64,000 bases of DNA from Paeniglutamicibacter psychrophenolicus (GCF_017876575.1 NZ_JAGIOE010000001.1:558001-622000), one strand, 5' to 3'. Positions 17,131 to 27,662 are shown, counted from the first letter of the stretch. A program made the numbers and translations. Notes: generated by a model not told the origin, from the sequence alone.

Positions 17131-17517
17131 ATGAGCGAGAAAACCCCACAGAACATGAAGCCGGCGACTGCCGCAAAGAAATTGGGCATCTACCTGCCCG
17201 CAGCTCCGGCCGAGTTCCAGGAGGGTCCGGTCACCCGGGCCGGGCTCGACGAAATGCTGGCCAACCCGCCGGCATGGCTCGAGGAATTGCGTGCCAACGG
17301 CCCGCATCCGCGCCCGGTGGTGGCCCACAAGCTGAACGTTTCGATCGCGGGCCTGGCCCGCGCCGAAATCACCGAGGCGTTGAGCACCGAACAGATCGAG
17401 GCCTTGCTGGCCGACCGCCCGGTGTGGCTGCAGGAAGAGCGCGCCTCGCTGGCCGCCGTCCGTGCCGAGGAAAAGCGTGTGCGTGACGCTGCGGCCGCCA
17501 AGGGCGACCGCAGCTAA
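17131..17517 (+). CDS. DUF5997 family protein
   Basis: 128 residues, cytoplasmic, no membrane segment. The conserved core runs through KKLGIYLPAAPAEFQEG, ANPPAWLEELRANGPHPRP and HKLNVSIAGLARAEI, with repeated PxWL motifs (PPAWLEELR and RPVWLQEER). Function of the family is unknown. ATG 17131 is taken as the start because it coincides with the predicted transcription start; GTG 17125 would add two residues. It shares the bidirectional promoter with the LysR-like gene, suggesting joint function. Confidence 0.82.
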   Translation: MSEKTPQNMKPATAAKKLGIYLPAAPAEFQEGPVTRAGLDEMLANPPAWLEELRANGPHPRPVVAHKLNVSIAGLARAEITEALSTEQIEALLADRPVWLQEERASLAAVRAEEKRVRDAAAAKGDRS

Positions 17518-17542
17518 CCACGAATCAACTGTGGTGCGGTGA

Positions 17543-17974
17543 CTACTTGACCGTCTTGACGATGTAGACATCGCACGGGGCTGCGTGTGCCACGGAGGTG
17601 GCCACGGAGCCGAGCACGCGGCCCAGGCCCTTCATGCCGACGTTGCCGACCACGATCAGGGTGGCGTTGAGGCGCTCGGCCTCGGCAACCAGGACTTCCT
17701 GCGGCTTGCCGTGGGCTGCCGTTGCGGTGATCTTGGCGGTCGGCTCGGTGATGCGCAGGCCTGCGGCGCACTGCTCTGCAACCTTTCCGGCCTGCTCGGC
17801 GTCGTCCAGGATCCAGGTGTCGGTGCCGATCTTCACGACTTCGGTGTTGTCCGAGGTGTGGGCGGTCACGACGACCAGTTCTGCATCCATGTTGGAGGCG
17901 ATGCGTGCCGCGCGTTCGGCGGCGCGCTGTGCTGTCTCGCTGCCGTCAACACCGACGATGATGGTTTCTGCCAT
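17543..17974 (-). CDS. Universal stress protein, UspA family
   Basis: 143 residues, one Usp domain. IIVGVDGSETAQRAAERA starts the first strand and the nucleotide-binding pattern G-x2-G-x9-GS is present near the C-terminus (GNVGMKGLGRVLGSVATSV), so ATP binding is likely. AGGAG precedes ATG 17974. Cytoplasmic. It is convergent with the DUF5997 gene and downstream of the dienelactone hydrolase gene. Confidence 0.92.
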   Translation of the reverse strand: MAETIIVGVDGSETAQRAAERAARIASNMDAELVVVTAHTSDNTEVVKIGTDTWILDDAEQAGKVAEQCAAGLRITEPTAKITATAAHGKPQEVLVAEAERLNATLIVVGNVGMKGLGRVLGSVATSVAHAAPCDVYIVKTVK

Positions 17975-18039
17975 GTTCTGACGCTCCTTTTGCTGTGGCC
18001 ACCCGTTTGGCGGCCATTATTTGGGTGTAAAAAAACTGG

Positions 18040-18738
18040 TTAGGAAATATTCTGCCGCAGGAAGTCCACTGCCCGGCCCCACGCCACAGCCGCGGCCTCG
18101 GGGCGATAGTTGCCCGCCGGGTTCCCGTCGTTGTGGAATGCATGCGGGGCGTCGTAGTAGAAGAACGTCACCTCGGTGCCTGACTCGGCGCGGATCTGCT
18201 CTTCCTGGGCGCGTGCCTTTGCCACCGGGTAGGACGAGTCCTCGTTGGCGTAGTGTCCCTGGATCTTGGCGCGCACCCCGGCATAGCTTTGGGGCACTCC
18301 CTGGCCGACGCCGTAGAAGGGAACGGCCGCGGAAATTTTCTGTCCCTGCTGCGCCGCCAGGGCCAGCACGAACCCGCCGCCCATGCAGAACCCGATGGTT
18401 CCCACGGTTGCGCTCGTAACCGCTTCCAGGCCCAGGAGGTAGTCGACGGCGCCGGCCAGCAGCTTCGCACCGACATCCTCGGGCAGCTTGGACATCATCT
18501 TGGCCGCCTCTGCCCGGTCGTGGGCCACCGTGCCGCCAAAGAGATCCGGTGCCAGGGCGACAAAGCCTTCGGCCGCCAGCCGGTCGGCCACGTCGCGGAT
18601 GTGGTCGGTCAGTCCCCACCATTCCTGGATGACAATGACGCCAGGACCATGCCCGCCCTCGGGCAACGCCAAGTAGCCGTGTGCCGCTTGCCCTTCGGAG
18701 GGAAATGAAACGTTCTGGTGCGGTGTCTGGGACGCCAT
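18040..18738 (-). CDS. Dienelactone hydrolase family protein
   Basis: 232 residues. The Cys-His-Asp triad of dienelactone hydrolases is visible: Cys near residue 117 in GFCMGGG, Asp in ANEDSSYP and His in DAPHAFHND; the Glu of QEWWG, which primes the Cys in carboxymethylenebutenolidase, is also there. The family hydrolyses lactones in chlorocatechol routes, but many members act on other esters. Cytoplasmic. Divergent from the aquaporin gene across a 260 bp spacer. Confidence 0.88.
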   Translation of the reverse strand: MASQTPHQNVSFPSEGQAAHGYLALPEGGHGPGVIVIQEWWGLTDHIRDVADRLAAEGFVALAPDLFGGTVAHDRAEAAKMMSKLPEDVGAKLLAGAVDYLLGLEAVTSATVGTIGFCMGGGFVLALAAQQGQKISAAVPFYGVGQGVPQSYAGVRAKIQGHYANEDSSYPVAKARAQEEQIRAESGTEVTFFYYDAPHAFHNDGNPAGNYRPEAAAVAWGRAVDFLRQNIS

Positions 18739-18941
18739 GTTGCTGACTGCTCCTGTCCTACATGCTTCTTTGCCTACGGAAAAGATCGAACGACTCCCAG
18801 TCTATGCATGGGCATGTGGCCTCTTGCCCCAAATCGCCGGTGTTTGCATCACATCCGGGGCACCGGGCGCCCGGCAAAGAGGCCCGCGACACCTTTTAAT
18901 GGGTTCGTGCCCATTCACCGGGGTCAAATGCACCACAAACG

Positions 18942-18947
18942 TATTAT
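18942..18947 (+). promoter_or_regulatory. Putative -10 of the aquaporin gene
   Basis: TATTAT, about 50 bp before the start, in a spacer that otherwise shows nothing. No convincing -35 is present. Confidence 0.3.
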
Positions 18948-18998
18948 CGTGGGTCACTCCAAAACAGTGCAACGCTAGTGATCATGGAGCCACCCAGC

Positions 18999-19778
18999 AT
19001 GTCCCAACCACAGAGCATGACATCGCGTCTGGCAGCCGAGTTCCTCGGCACCGGAGTCCTTGTATTCGGCGGCTGCGGAGCCGCGATCTTCTCCGCCAAG
19101 GTCATTTCCTCAAACACCGTCAACATGGGGATCGGGTTCCTCGGCGTTGCCCTGGCATTCGGCGTGACCGTCCTGGTCATGGTGTACGCCGTTGGCCACA
19201 TCTCCGGCGCCCATTTCAACCCCGCCGTCACCCTTGGTGCAGCACTGGCCGGGCGCATCGAATGGAAGGCCGTTCCCGCCTACTGGATCACCCAGATCAT
19301 CGGCGCCTCGGTCGCGGGCCTTGCACTCTTTGCCATTGCCACCGGCAAGCACGGCTTTGATCCCGTTGCCTCGGGCTTTGCCTCCAACGGCTATGCCGAC
19401 CGCTCCCCCGACGGCTACTCGATGCTCTCGGCGCTGCTCGCGGAGATCATCCTCACGGCGATCTTCCTGTATGTCATCCTTGGCTCCACCGACGGCCGTG
19501 CACCGAGGGGCTTCGCAGGGATTTCCATCGGGCTGTCCCTGACGCTGATCCACCTGGTTGCCATCCCGATCACCAACACCTCGGTGAACCCCGCCCGCTC
19601 GTTGGGCGTGGCATGGTTTGCAGGTCCGGCGGCGCTGGGCCAGGTGTGGTTGTTTATCGTGGCGCCCTTGGTGGGAGCCGCGATCGCGGGGCTCACCTAT
19701 CCCCTGTTCTTCCCGAACCCCGCGGTTTCCATGGCCGTGGAGATGGACCGAGGGCCGGGAACAGCCAGTGCCGCTTAA
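18999..19778 (+). CDS. aqpZ: Aquaporin, MIP family
   Basis: 259 residues with six spans and the two NPA half-helices: [15 protein letters not shown] in the first half and [15 protein letters not shown] in the second. The Arg after the second NPA and the small size fit an AqpZ-type water channel rather than a glycerol facilitator. The ATG at 18999 has GGAG nine bases upstream; ATG 18984 upstream overlaps that site. Inner membrane. Monocistronic, ending before the bidirectional terminator at 19887. Confidence 0.87.
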   Translation: MSQPQSMTSRLAAEFLGTGVLVFGGCGAAIFSAKVISSNTVNMGIGFLGVALAFGVTVLVMVYAVGHISGAHFNPAVTLGAALAGRIEWKAVPAYWITQIIGASVAGLALFAIATGKHGFDPVASGFASNGYADRSPDGYSMLSALLAEIILTAIFLYVILGSTDGRAPRGFAGISIGLSLTLIHLVAIPITNTSVNPARSLGVAWFAGPAALGQVWLFIVAPLVGAAIAGLTYPLFFPNPAVSMAVEMDRGPGTASAA

Positions 19779-19886
19779 GCATGTGCCCACCGGTTCCTGC
19801 TGAGGCGCGGTTCGCGGGAAGCGGTGCCGGCCATCCACTGCCCGTCGTGATCGGACGAGCCCGGATAGACCCTCGATCGCATTAAC

Positions 19887-19922
19887 GAAACAACCCCCGG
19901 TCCGAAGACCGGGGGTTGTTTC
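19887..19922. terminator. Bidirectional terminator between aquaporin and tRNA-Leu
   Basis: A 16 bp perfect stem GAAACAACCCCCGGTC with a CGAA tetraloop, T-rich on both sides. It serves both the rightward aquaporin gene and the leftward tRNA gene. Confidence 0.88.
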
Positions 19923-19929
19923 TCATATG

Positions 19930-20013
<84 letters not shown>

Positions 20014-20296
20014 ATATTCACCGCTGTTTTCGTCATTGACTTCAACAGCGAGATCAATAATATACACAGATCGCCCCGAACAACTAATCGAGGGGTTCTT
20101 TGTGATCAGAGCCACTCTTCTGCAACCTTTGGAGACGGCCATTCGTTCCTGATCAGAGGGCCGGTTTCACCACATTCACCCCCACGGAAAATGCAAGGCA
20201 AGTAGTATCGAACAATGCGCAGGGCAACCATGCCCTGCGACGCAATGCCATTAACCGTGGAACCACACGCGTTAGAACCAGGAAGGGAGCGAAGCG

Positions 20297-21043
20297 ATGG
20301 GTCTCATTGACAATGTTGAACGCGGACTTGAAAAGCTTGTCACCAGCGTCTTCCGCGGCTCCGGCAGTTCCGAAGTCAAGCCCGTCGAGATCGCTTCGCG
20401 CCTGCGCAACCAAATGGACGCGAAGTCGTTGACAATTTCCCAGGCCCGCACCCTCGCCCCGAACCACTTCATCATCCGCCTCGCGGACGAGGATTTCGCC
20501 CGGGCCCGGGAATGGGGCGCCCCCCTGGCCCGGGAGCTGTGCACCACGGCCCTGGAACACGCCAAGAGCCAGGGCTACACCCTGCAGGGCGCGGTCGAGG
20601 TCAATTTCCGCAAGGACCCCGAACTCAAGCCGGGAGGCTTCGAGATCGATGCCACCACTTCGGATGCCTCCACGCCCGAGGTCCACAACACCCCCGCCGC
20701 ACCGCCGGCCCCGTCCGCTCCGCCTCGCGCCGCGGCCAGGATGCAGCCAGTGCTGGACATTTCCGGCCAGCGCTACGCCCTGAACCACCCCAGCATCGTC
20801 TTGGGCCGCTCGGCAGACACCGACATCCCCATCGAGGATCCGGGGGTCTCTCGCCGGCACCTGAAGATCGAGCAGCGCGGCGCCTCGACCTGGGCCGTTG
20901 ACCTGGGTTCCACGAACGGTAGCTTCGTCAACGGTCAGAAGATCGTCGGTGAGACGGAGCTGCACGACGGCTCCAACATTGCCATGGGGCAGACGCGCAT
21001 CATCTTCCGCCTCGTCCCCCAATCGCAAGGAGACCGTGCGTGA
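20297..21043 (+). CDS. fhaA: FHA-domain protein FhaA with DUF3662 domain
   Basis: 248 residues. Residues 1-120 are the DUF3662 domain (MGLIDNVERGLEKLV start) and residues about 160-240 a forkhead-associated domain with GRSADTDI, SRRHLKIE and LGSTNGSFVNG, which binds phosphothreonine. In mycobacteria FhaA docks on phosphorylated partners of cell-wall synthesis. A Pro/Ala linker separates the domains and is shorter than in Mycobacterium. It is first in the fhaA-fhaB-pstP-rodA-pbpA-pknA operon. AGGAAGGGAG precedes the ATG. Its GTGA end overlaps fhaB. Confidence 0.95.
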   Translation: MGLIDNVERGLEKLVTSVFRGSGSSEVKPVEIASRLRNQMDAKSLTISQARTLAPNHFIIRLADEDFARAREWGAPLARELCTTALEHAKSQGYTLQGAVEVNFRKDPELKPGGFEIDATTSDASTPEVHNTPAAPPAPSAPPRAAARMQPVLDISGQRYALNHPSIVLGRSADTDIPIEDPGVSRRHLKIEQRGASTWAVDLGSTNGSFVNGQKIVGETELHDGSNIAMGQTRIIFRLVPQSQGDRA

Positions 21044-21522
21044 ACGACCTAGTGTTCACCGTGCTGCGGCTCGGATTTCTCATTTTGCTGTGGCTGCTGG
21101 TCCTGAGCATCGTCGGCGCTCTTCGCCGCGACCTCGCCATCGGCAGCAAGGCCCGCGTCGGTGCACCGACCGCCCGGGAGATCCGCAAGGACCCCTCGCT
21201 GGCGCCTCCGCCCGAGGTCCCCGCCAAGCAGCAAGCCAAGACCCTGGCCATCCTCGAGGGACCGCTCAGCGGCCTCGAACACCAGCTCACTGCCAGCCCG
21301 ATCCTGCTGGGCCGCGCCCAGGAGGCAACCATCGTGCTCGAGGACGACTACGCCTCGGGACGCCACGCGCGCCTGTTCCCGCAGGGCACCCGCTGGTTCA
21401 TCGAAGACCTCGGTTCCACCAACGGAACCTTCCTGGGCGATGCCCAGCTCACCCGCGCCCAGCCCGTTGAACTCGGCCAGAAAATCCGGATCGGCAAGAC
21501 CGTCATGGAGCTGAGGCCCTAG
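21040..21522 (+). CDS. fhaB: FHA-domain membrane protein FhaB (FipA)
   Basis: 160 residues. One N-terminal membrane segment (LGFLILLWLLVLSIVGAL, about residues 9-26) and a C-terminal FHA domain (GRAQEATI, SGRHARLF, LGSTNGTF). In mycobacteria this protein links kinase signalling to the divisome. The GTG start overlaps the fhaA stop by four bases, and pstP follows after two bases, so the three are tightly co-translated. Confidence 0.94.
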   Translation: MNDLVFTVLRLGFLILLWLLVLSIVGALRRDLAIGSKARVGAPTAREIRKDPSLAPPPEVPAKQQAKTLAILEGPLSGLEHQLTASPILLGRAQEATIVLEDDYASGRHARLFPQGTRWFIEDLGSTNGTFLGDAQLTRAQPVELGQKIRIGKTVMELRP

Positions 21523-21524
21523 AC

Positions 21525-22946
21525 ATGGCGTTGATGCTGAAGTTTGCGGCGCGGAGCGATGTTGGCAAGGTCCGCTCCAAGAATGACGACTCCGCCTATG
21601 TGGGACGCTACCTGGCCGTCGTGGCCGACGGCATGGGCGGACACGTCGGCGGCGACGTCGCCAGCGCTTCCACCGTGCTGGACCTCGTCCACCTGGACGT
21701 CCCCGAGACGCCCAACGCCGAAACGGTGCTGCCCGACGAGATCCAGGCAGCGAACCTGGTCCTGAACGACCTGGTCAGCGCCAATCCGAAGCTTTCGGGC
21801 ATGGGAACCACCGTCACCGCCATGCTGCTCACCGGCGATGTGCTGCAATTCGCCCACATTGGCGACTCGCGTGCCTACCGGCTGAAAAACGGCGTGTTCG
21901 AGCAGGTCAGCCACGACCACACCTTCGTCCAGCGGCTCGTCGACGAGGGCCGCCTGCGCCCCGAGGAAGCCGAACTGCACCCGCACAAGAACGTCCTGCT
22001 GCGCGTGCTCGGCGATTCGGATGCGAGCCCGGAACTCGACGTGAACCAGTACCCCGTCGAGGCGGGGGAGCGCTGGATGCTCTGCTCCGACGGATTGAAC
22101 GCCGTCGTTCCCGATTCCATCACCGAACGCATCATGCGCGGCACCGCCTCCCTCGAGGAGACCGTCGAGGACCTCGTCGAAACGACGCTGGCCCACGGCT
22201 CCCCGGACAACGTGACCATCGTCGTATTCGAGGTCGTGGAGGACAACGGCGAGACCGCTCCGTCGCCGACCGAGGAATTGGTCCCCGTCGACGAGCCGGC
22301 CCCGGACACCGGGCAGCTGACGATCGCCGCCGAGGGCGACCTCGAGGCCAGTGCGGCGCTGATCCGCCACGAGATGTCCAAGCGGCCCCACCTCCTGGTG
22401 GGCGCGGCCGAGCTGGCGACCCAGTCGGGCAAGATTCCGATCGTCACCCAGCGCTCGGGCGAGAAGCGCGCCGCGGCAATCCTCACGCACAAGACCCCGG
22501 CCGCACAGGCAGCCGAGGAACAGGACGACTACGGGTCCATCTCACGGCGCCCGCGGCGCTGGCTGGTCCCGACGTTCCTGGCCTTGATGACCCTGATCCT
22601 TGCCGCCGTGTGCGGCTGGGGCTACCTGTGGACGCAGACCCAGTACTTCGTGGGCAACCAAGACGGCCACGTGGCCATCTTCAAGGGCGTCTCGCAGGAC
22701 CTCGGTCCGTTGAAGCTCTCGCATGTGGACACCGTGACCGACATCCCCATGGACGCGCTACCGCAATACACGCAGCAGCGCATTGATTCCGCTCTCCCGG
22801 CACGGGACCTGGCACATGCCCAGACCATGGTCGGGGAGTTGCTGGTGACAGCCAAGCAACGCTGCCCCGTGGTCGTCCCGGAAAATCCGGGTACCGCCGG
22901 GACCTTGCCGGCCCTGCCCTCGTACTGTCAGGAGATCCAACCGTGA
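21525..22946 (+). CDS. pstP: PP2C-type Ser/Thr protein phosphatase PstP
   Basis: 473 residues. The PP2C domain (1-240) has the metal-binding aspartates in ARSDVGKVRSKNDD, VVADGMGGHVGGD and SDGLN, and the closing GSPDNVTIVVFEV. A Glu/Pro-rich linker leads to one membrane span around residue 345-365 and a roughly 100-residue extracellular tail. It dephosphorylates PknA/PknB and their substrates. The start lies two bases after fhaB, and the stop overlaps the rodA GTG. Confidence 0.95.
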   Translation: MALMLKFAARSDVGKVRSKNDDSAYVGRYLAVVADGMGGHVGGDVASASTVLDLVHLDVPETPNAETVLPDEIQAANLVLNDLVSANPKLSGMGTTVTAMLLTGDVLQFAHIGDSRAYRLKNGVFEQVSHDHTFVQRLVDEGRLRPEEAELHPHKNVLLRVLGDSDASPELDVNQYPVEAGERWMLCSDGLNAVVPDSITERIMRGTASLEETVEDLVETTLAHGSPDNVTIVVFEVVEDNGETAPSPTEELVPVDEPAPDTGQLTIAAEGDLEASAALIRHEMSKRPHLLVGAAELATQSGKIPIVTQRSGEKRAAAILTHKTPAAQAAEEQDDYGSISRRPRRWLVPTFLALMTLILAAVCGWGYLWTQTQYFVGNQDGHVAIFKGVSQDLGPLKLSHVDTVTDIPMDALPQYTQQRIDSALPARDLAHAQTMVGELLVTAKQRCPVVVPENPGTAGTLPALPSYCQEIQP

Positions 22947-24352
22947 GCGAGCTGGAAACCGCGCCTGTCCCACGGCGCAACATGGAGTTGCTCCTGTTGC
23001 TGCTGGCCCTGGCCGTCGCCATGGGCGCCTACTACCTGGTGGGCATCAACAGCGATGAGGGATTGAGCCAGGAGTTCATTTCCCAGGGCCTCATCCTGGT
23101 CGGGCTGGCCCTGGTCTTCCACGTCGTCCTGCGCATCTGGGCCAAATATGCCGATCCGGTGATACTTCCGGTGACGGTTGCCCTCAACGGCATCGGCCTG
23201 GCCATGATCCACCGCATCGACCTGGCGAAGAACGACAACACCGCCTTCCGCCAGATTCTGTGGACCGGCGTCGCCATGGTCGTGGCCATGATCGTCCTGT
23301 GGACCATCCGCGACCACCGCGTGCTGCGCCGGTTCACCTACATCGCCCTTGCGGCCTCGGTGCTGCTGCTCCTGCTCCCTCTGATCAAGGGGCTGGGCAT
23401 GGAGATCAACGGCGCGCGAATCTGGGTGCGGGTAGGGTCGTCGTTGTCGTTCCAGCCCGGCGAGCTGGCCAAGATCACCCTGGCAATATTCTTTGCCGGG
23501 TATCTATCCTCGAACCGCGAACTGATCCTGTTGGCAGGCCGGAAGGTCGGCCCGCTGCAGTTGCCCCGCTCCCGGGACCTCGGCCCCATGATCGTGGCTT
23601 GGCTTGTCAGCATCGGCGTCCTGGTCGTCCAGCGCGATCTCGGTTCCTCCATCCTCTTCTTCGGGCTGTTCATGGTGATGATCTACGTCGCCACCGCGCG
23701 CGTGAGCTGGATCGTCATCGGGACCCTGATGCTGGTCGGCGGCGGCACCTTCGCCTACCTGACCATGAGCCACGTGACCCGACGGGTCGACGGCTGGCTC
23801 AATGCCTTCGACCCCGACATCTATCACGCCATCGGCGGCAGCCGGCAAATCGTCGAGGGGCTCTTCGGGCTCGCCAACGGCGGGCTGATGGGCACCGGGC
23901 TGGGCAACGGCAGCCCCTACATGGTCCCGCTGGCCAACAGCGACATGATTGTCGCCTCCCTGGGCGAGGAACTCGGGCTCATTGGGATCTCCGCCATCGT
24001 GCTGCTGTATTTGATCCTTGTAAGCCGCGGCATGCGTGCCGCCCTCGGATCACGCGACACCTTCGGCAAGCTGCTGGCCACCGGGTTCTCCTTCACCCTG
24101 GCGCTGCAGTGCTTCGTCGTCATCGGCGGCGTCACGCGGTTGATCCCGCTGACCGGACTGACGACACCCTTCATGGCCGCCGGCGGTTCCTCCCTGCTCT
24201 CGAACTGGATCATTGTCGCCTTGCTGCTGTTGATTTCCCATAATTCACGCCGTCCCATGTTGTCCGGGGTCTCGGCCACCGCGGAGGTCGCCACGAAGGC
24301 CCCCCGACGTTCCCACGGTCTCCTTGAATCGATTAAGGAGCACAAGCGATGA
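22943..24352 (+). CDS. rodA: Peptidoglycan polymerase RodA (SEDS family)
   Basis: 469 residues with about 12 spans. SEDS signatures: GARIWVRVGSSLSFQPGELAKI, where the last motif precedes the conserved functional loop, then QRDLGSS and FGLANGGLMGTGLGNGSP, and FMAAGGSSLLSNW. SEDS proteins polymerise lipid II into glycan strands together with a class B PBP, here the next gene. GTG start overlaps pstP, ATGA overlap to pbpA. In polar-growing actinobacteria this pair works at the cell-pole or septum; which one is inference. Confidence 0.95.
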   Translation: MSELETAPVPRRNMELLLLLLALAVAMGAYYLVGINSDEGLSQEFISQGLILVGLALVFHVVLRIWAKYADPVILPVTVALNGIGLAMIHRIDLAKNDNTAFRQILWTGVAMVVAMIVLWTIRDHRVLRRFTYIALAASVLLLLLPLIKGLGMEINGARIWVRVGSSLSFQPGELAKITLAIFFAGYLSSNRELILLAGRKVGPLQLPRSRDLGPMIVAWLVSIGVLVVQRDLGSSILFFGLFMVMIYVATARVSWIVIGTLMLVGGGTFAYLTMSHVTRRVDGWLNAFDPDIYHAIGGSRQIVEGLFGLANGGLMGTGLGNGSPYMVPLANSDMIVASLGEELGLIGISAIVLLYLILVSRGMRAALGSRDTFGKLLATGFSFTLALQCFVVIGGVTRLIPLTGLTTPFMAAGGSSLLSNWIIVALLLLISHNSRRPMLSGVSATAEVATKAPRRSHGLLESIKEHKR

Positions 24353-25797
24353 ACCAAGCCATCCGCAACACCTGGATCGCCGTCATGTTGCTCTTTGTGC
24401 TGAGCCTGGGCGCGCTGAGCTACGTGCAGTTCTTTGCCGCGAAGGACCTCAACGCAAATCCGTTGAACAACCGCCAGCTGTTCAAGGAATTCGACCTGCC
24501 CCGCGGGGCGATCCTGGTGGACGGCAAGCCCATTGCCGAATCCGTCCCCACCGAGGGACAGTTCAAGTACCAGCGCGTCTACACCGATCCCAATCTCTAC
24601 TCCCACCTGACCGGGTTCTACTCGCTGACGAACAGCTCCACGCAGCTCGAATCGGTCATGAACGACGAGTTGACGGGAAAGAGCCAGGACCAGTTCTTCG
24701 ACCGCATGATCAATCTGTTCTCCGGCAAGGAGAACGAGGGTGCCTCGGTCGAACTCACCATTGATGGCAAGCTGCAGAAATTCGTCTACGGCCTGATACC
24801 GGACGGAACCCGCGGCACCATCATCGTCTCGGAGCCGAAGACCGGAAACATCATGGCCATGGCCTCCAAGCCGAGCTACGACACCAATCTCCTGGCCGTG
24901 CACAGCTCCAAGCAGGCAGCCTCGAACATGAAGGAACTGTTGACCGTTCCGGGTCTGAGCCCGTACCGCAACCCGGCAATCGGCAACCTGATCGCACCCG
25001 GTTCCACGTTCAAGATCTTCGACATGGTGGCGGGCCTCGAATCCGGCAAGTACAAGGCCGACACCATGCTGGCGAATCCCCCGACCATCAAGCTTCCGGG
25101 AACCAACACCTCGCTGCCGAACTTCGAAGGCGGCAACTGCGCGGCCAGGCCCGAGGCGACTTTCGCGTACATCGTGGCGCAAAGCTGCAACACCCCGTTC
25201 GTGAAGATGAGCGAGGAACTGGGCAAGGAACCTTTCCAGGACGTCACCGAGCGTTTCGGCTTCGGCCAGCAGGTTGAGATCCCGATGCGCGTGGTGCCCA
25301 GTGTTTTCCCGCAGAACCCGTCCCCCGATGAATTGGGTCTGTCGGTGATTGGCCAGAAGGACGTGAAGGCCACCCCGATGCAGATGAACATGGCAGCCAT
25401 GGGCATCGCCAACGACGGGGTGATCATGGAGCCGAACCTGATCAAGCAGGTCATCGCCCCGGATCTGCGGGTGCTCTCCGAGAGCAAGCCCAAGGAATTC
25501 AGCACCGCCGTCAGCAAGGACATCGCCGACAAGGTCACCGACCTGATGCGCGGTCCGATCAAGAGCGGCACCGCGGTCAGGGCGCAGGTCCCCGGGCTGG
25601 ACATCGCCGCCAAGACCGGCACGTCGCAGCTCGGTGACGGTTCCGGTCTGGTGAACTCCTGGATCACCGGGTTCGCCCCGGCGGACGACCCGCAGGTGGC
25701 TGTGACAATTGTTTTTGAAAAGATTGATTTCAAGACTGGTTCCTCGTTGACCAGTCCAAACCTGAAGAAGATTCTAGAGGCGGTGTTCAACCAGTGA
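24349..25797 (+). CDS. pbpA: Penicillin-binding protein PbpA, class B transpeptidase
   Basis: 482 residues. An N-terminal anchor ([20 protein letters not shown]) is followed by an extracytoplasmic domain and the transpeptidase domain with SxxK as STFK, SxN as SCN and KTGT as AAKTGTS. It cross-links peptidoglycan with RodA. The ATG overlaps rodA, and the TGA overlaps pknA's GTG, so translation is coupled on both sides. The length is normal for actinobacterial PbpA. Confidence 0.95.
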   Translation: MNQAIRNTWIAVMLLFVLSLGALSYVQFFAAKDLNANPLNNRQLFKEFDLPRGAILVDGKPIAESVPTEGQFKYQRVYTDPNLYSHLTGFYSLTNSSTQLESVMNDELTGKSQDQFFDRMINLFSGKENEGASVELTIDGKLQKFVYGLIPDGTRGTIIVSEPKTGNIMAMASKPSYDTNLLAVHSSKQAASNMKELLTVPGLSPYRNPAIGNLIAPGSTFKIFDMVAGLESGKYKADTMLANPPTIKLPGTNTSLPNFEGGNCAARPEATFAYIVAQSCNTPFVKMSEELGKEPFQDVTERFGFGQQVEIPMRVVPSVFPQNPSPDELGLSVIGQKDVKATPMQMNMAAMGIANDGVIMEPNLIKQVIAPDLRVLSESKPKEFSTAVSKDIADKVTDLMRGPIKSGTAVRAQVPGLDIAAKTGTSQLGDGSGLVNSWITGFAPADDPQVAVTIVFEKIDFKTGSSLTSPNLKKILEAVFNQ

Positions 25798-27650
25798 GGC
25801 CAATTTCCGGTATCACCCTGGGCGGTCGATACAAGCTGACCGACCGTATTGCCATAGGTGGCATGGGTGAGGTGTGGAGGGCCAGGGACCAGGTCCTTGG
25901 CCGCCTGGTGGCAATCAAGATCCTCAAGGAGGAATACACCGGGGATCCCGGGTTCCTTCAGCGGTTCCGCGTCGAGGCGCGCCACACCGCACTGCTGAAC
26001 CACAACGGCATCGCCAGCGTCTTCGACTACGGGGAAGAAGAAGGCTCCGCCTACCTGGTCATGGAACTGGTTCCCGGCCAGCCGCTGTCCACCGTCATCG
26101 AACGCGAACGCGTACTCTCCCCGGACCGCACCCTGTCGATCATTTCGCAGACCGCCAAGGCGCTTGCCGCCGCACACATCCAGGGGCTGGTGCACCGCGA
26201 CGTGAAGCCGGGCAACCTGTTGATGCTCCCCGACGGACGCGTGAAGATCACCGACTTCGGCATTGCCCGCATCGCCGACCAGGTCCCGCTGACCGCCACC
26301 GGCCAGGTCATGGGCACCGCCCAGTACCTCGCCCCGGAGCAGGCCACGGGCCAGCAGGCCACCGGCAGCTCCGACATCTATGCCCTGGGCGTGATCGGCT
26401 ACGAACTGCTCGCCGGACGGCGCCCATTCACCGGCGAATCGCAGATCGCCATCGCCCTGGCCCAGGTCAACGACACCCCGCCGCCGCTGCCGGAAAACAT
26501 TCCGGTGCCGGTCCGCTCACTGGTGATGTCGATGCTGGCCAAGGACCCCGCCGACCGGCCGGCCGACGCCGAGTCCCTCGCGGTGGCCGCCGACGCCATC
26601 CGCGCCGGAAACCCGGAGACCGCGACGCTCGCCGTGCCCGGAATGCTGCTCTTCTCGGGATCCGACGCCGCCACCCAGGCCATCAGCCGGACCCCGATCA
26701 CGCAGGGCAACGAGACCGTTGCGCTGCCCCCTGTCGACCCGACGATCGCCGGGCCCGCCCCGGCCACCAATGCCCTGCCACAGGTTCCCGCACCTCAGAC
26801 GCAGGACGACGGGCAGAACTTCGATTCCTTCATGGGGGCCTCCCAGCAGTGGGAGGAAGAACCCGTTGGCGGCTACGAGCCCGAGGTCGCCGACCGGCGC
26901 ACCCCGGCCAAGAAGGGCCGCAGCCCCTGGACCACGCCGTTGATCGCGCTGATCGCCCTGGTTGTCCTGGCGATCCTCGGCGCCTGGCTGCTGCCCATGC
27001 TCACCGGAAACAAGACCCCGGAAAGCAGCCCGAGCATCACGACCACGGCCCCGACCACGGAATCCTCCTCACCCAGCACCGAGCCGAGCGAAACCGAAAC
27101 CACGCCGACCCGGTCGAGCGCACCGACGAGCACCGCACCGTCCACCGTGACGGTGTCCCAGAACGAATTCCTGGGCAAGGACTACAAGGACGCCACCGCG
27201 ACCCTGGAGGGCCTCGGCTTCACGGTGAAGTCCGTGGGCAAGGAAAGCACCGAGGCTGCCGACACCGTCATCAAGGTTTCCCCCTCCGGCGAGCTGCCCG
27301 TCGGTTCCACCATCACGCTGACCTATGCCGTCCCGGCAAAGGTCTCGGTGCCCGATTTGTACGGCAAGGACGGCGAGCAGGCCGCCGCGGCGTTGACCGC
27401 GCTGGGCCTGGTGCCCAACGAAGGGGAAGCCCAGGAAAGCCCGCTGGCCAAGGGAACCGTGATCGGCCAGAGCGTGCCCAACGGCACCAAGGTCGAGCCC
27501 GGCACCACGGTCACCTACATCCTGTCCCTGGGCCCGCCGGAGCCCACCGAGTCCACGACCGCCCCCTCAACCCCGGCCGCTGAGTCCTCGACCCCTGCCG
27601 CGGAGGCCCCCGGCAAGGGCAAGGGCAACCCCCCGGCCCCTGGCCAGTAG
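25794..27650 (+). CDS. pknA: Ser/Thr protein kinase PknA, with two PASTA repeats
   Basis: 618 residues. Kinase domain 9-270: glycine loop [16 protein letters not shown] lysine, [10 protein letters not shown] catalytic loop, TDFGIAR Mg site and the APEQATG activation segment. A disordered linker, one span near residue 385-405, a Ser/Thr/Pro-rich extracellular stalk, then two PASTA-like repeats ([20 protein letters not shown] and [20 protein letters not shown]). Mycobacterial PknA lacks PASTA repeats; this protein has them, as in related soil actinobacteria. It regulates cell-wall growth with PknB. Confidence 0.92.
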   Translation: MRPISGITLGGRYKLTDRIAIGGMGEVWRARDQVLGRLVAIKILKEEYTGDPGFLQRFRVEARHTALLNHNGIASVFDYGEEEGSAYLVMELVPGQPLSTVIERERVLSPDRTLSIISQTAKALAAAHIQGLVHRDVKPGNLLMLPDGRVKITDFGIARIADQVPLTATGQVMGTAQYLAPEQATGQQATGSSDIYALGVIGYELLAGRRPFTGESQIAIALAQVNDTPPPLPENIPVPVRSLVMSMLAKDPADRPADAESLAVAADAIRAGNPETATLAVPGMLLFSGSDAATQAISRTPITQGNETVALPPVDPTIAGPAPATNALPQVPAPQTQDDGQNFDSFMGASQQWEEEPVGGYEPEVADRRTPAKKGRSPWTTPLIALIALVVLAILGAWLLPMLTGNKTPESSPSITTTAPTTESSSPSTEPSETETTPTRSSAPTSTAPSTVTVSQNEFLGKDYKDATATLEGLGFTVKSVGKESTEAADTVIKVSPSGELPVGSTITLTYAVPAKVSVPDLYGKDGEQAAAALTALGLVPNEGEAQESPLAKGTVIGQSVPNGTKVEPGTTVTYILSLGPPEPTESTTAPSTPAAESSTPAAEAPGKGKGNPPAPGQ

Positions 27651-27662
27651 ACGGATTAGGCG

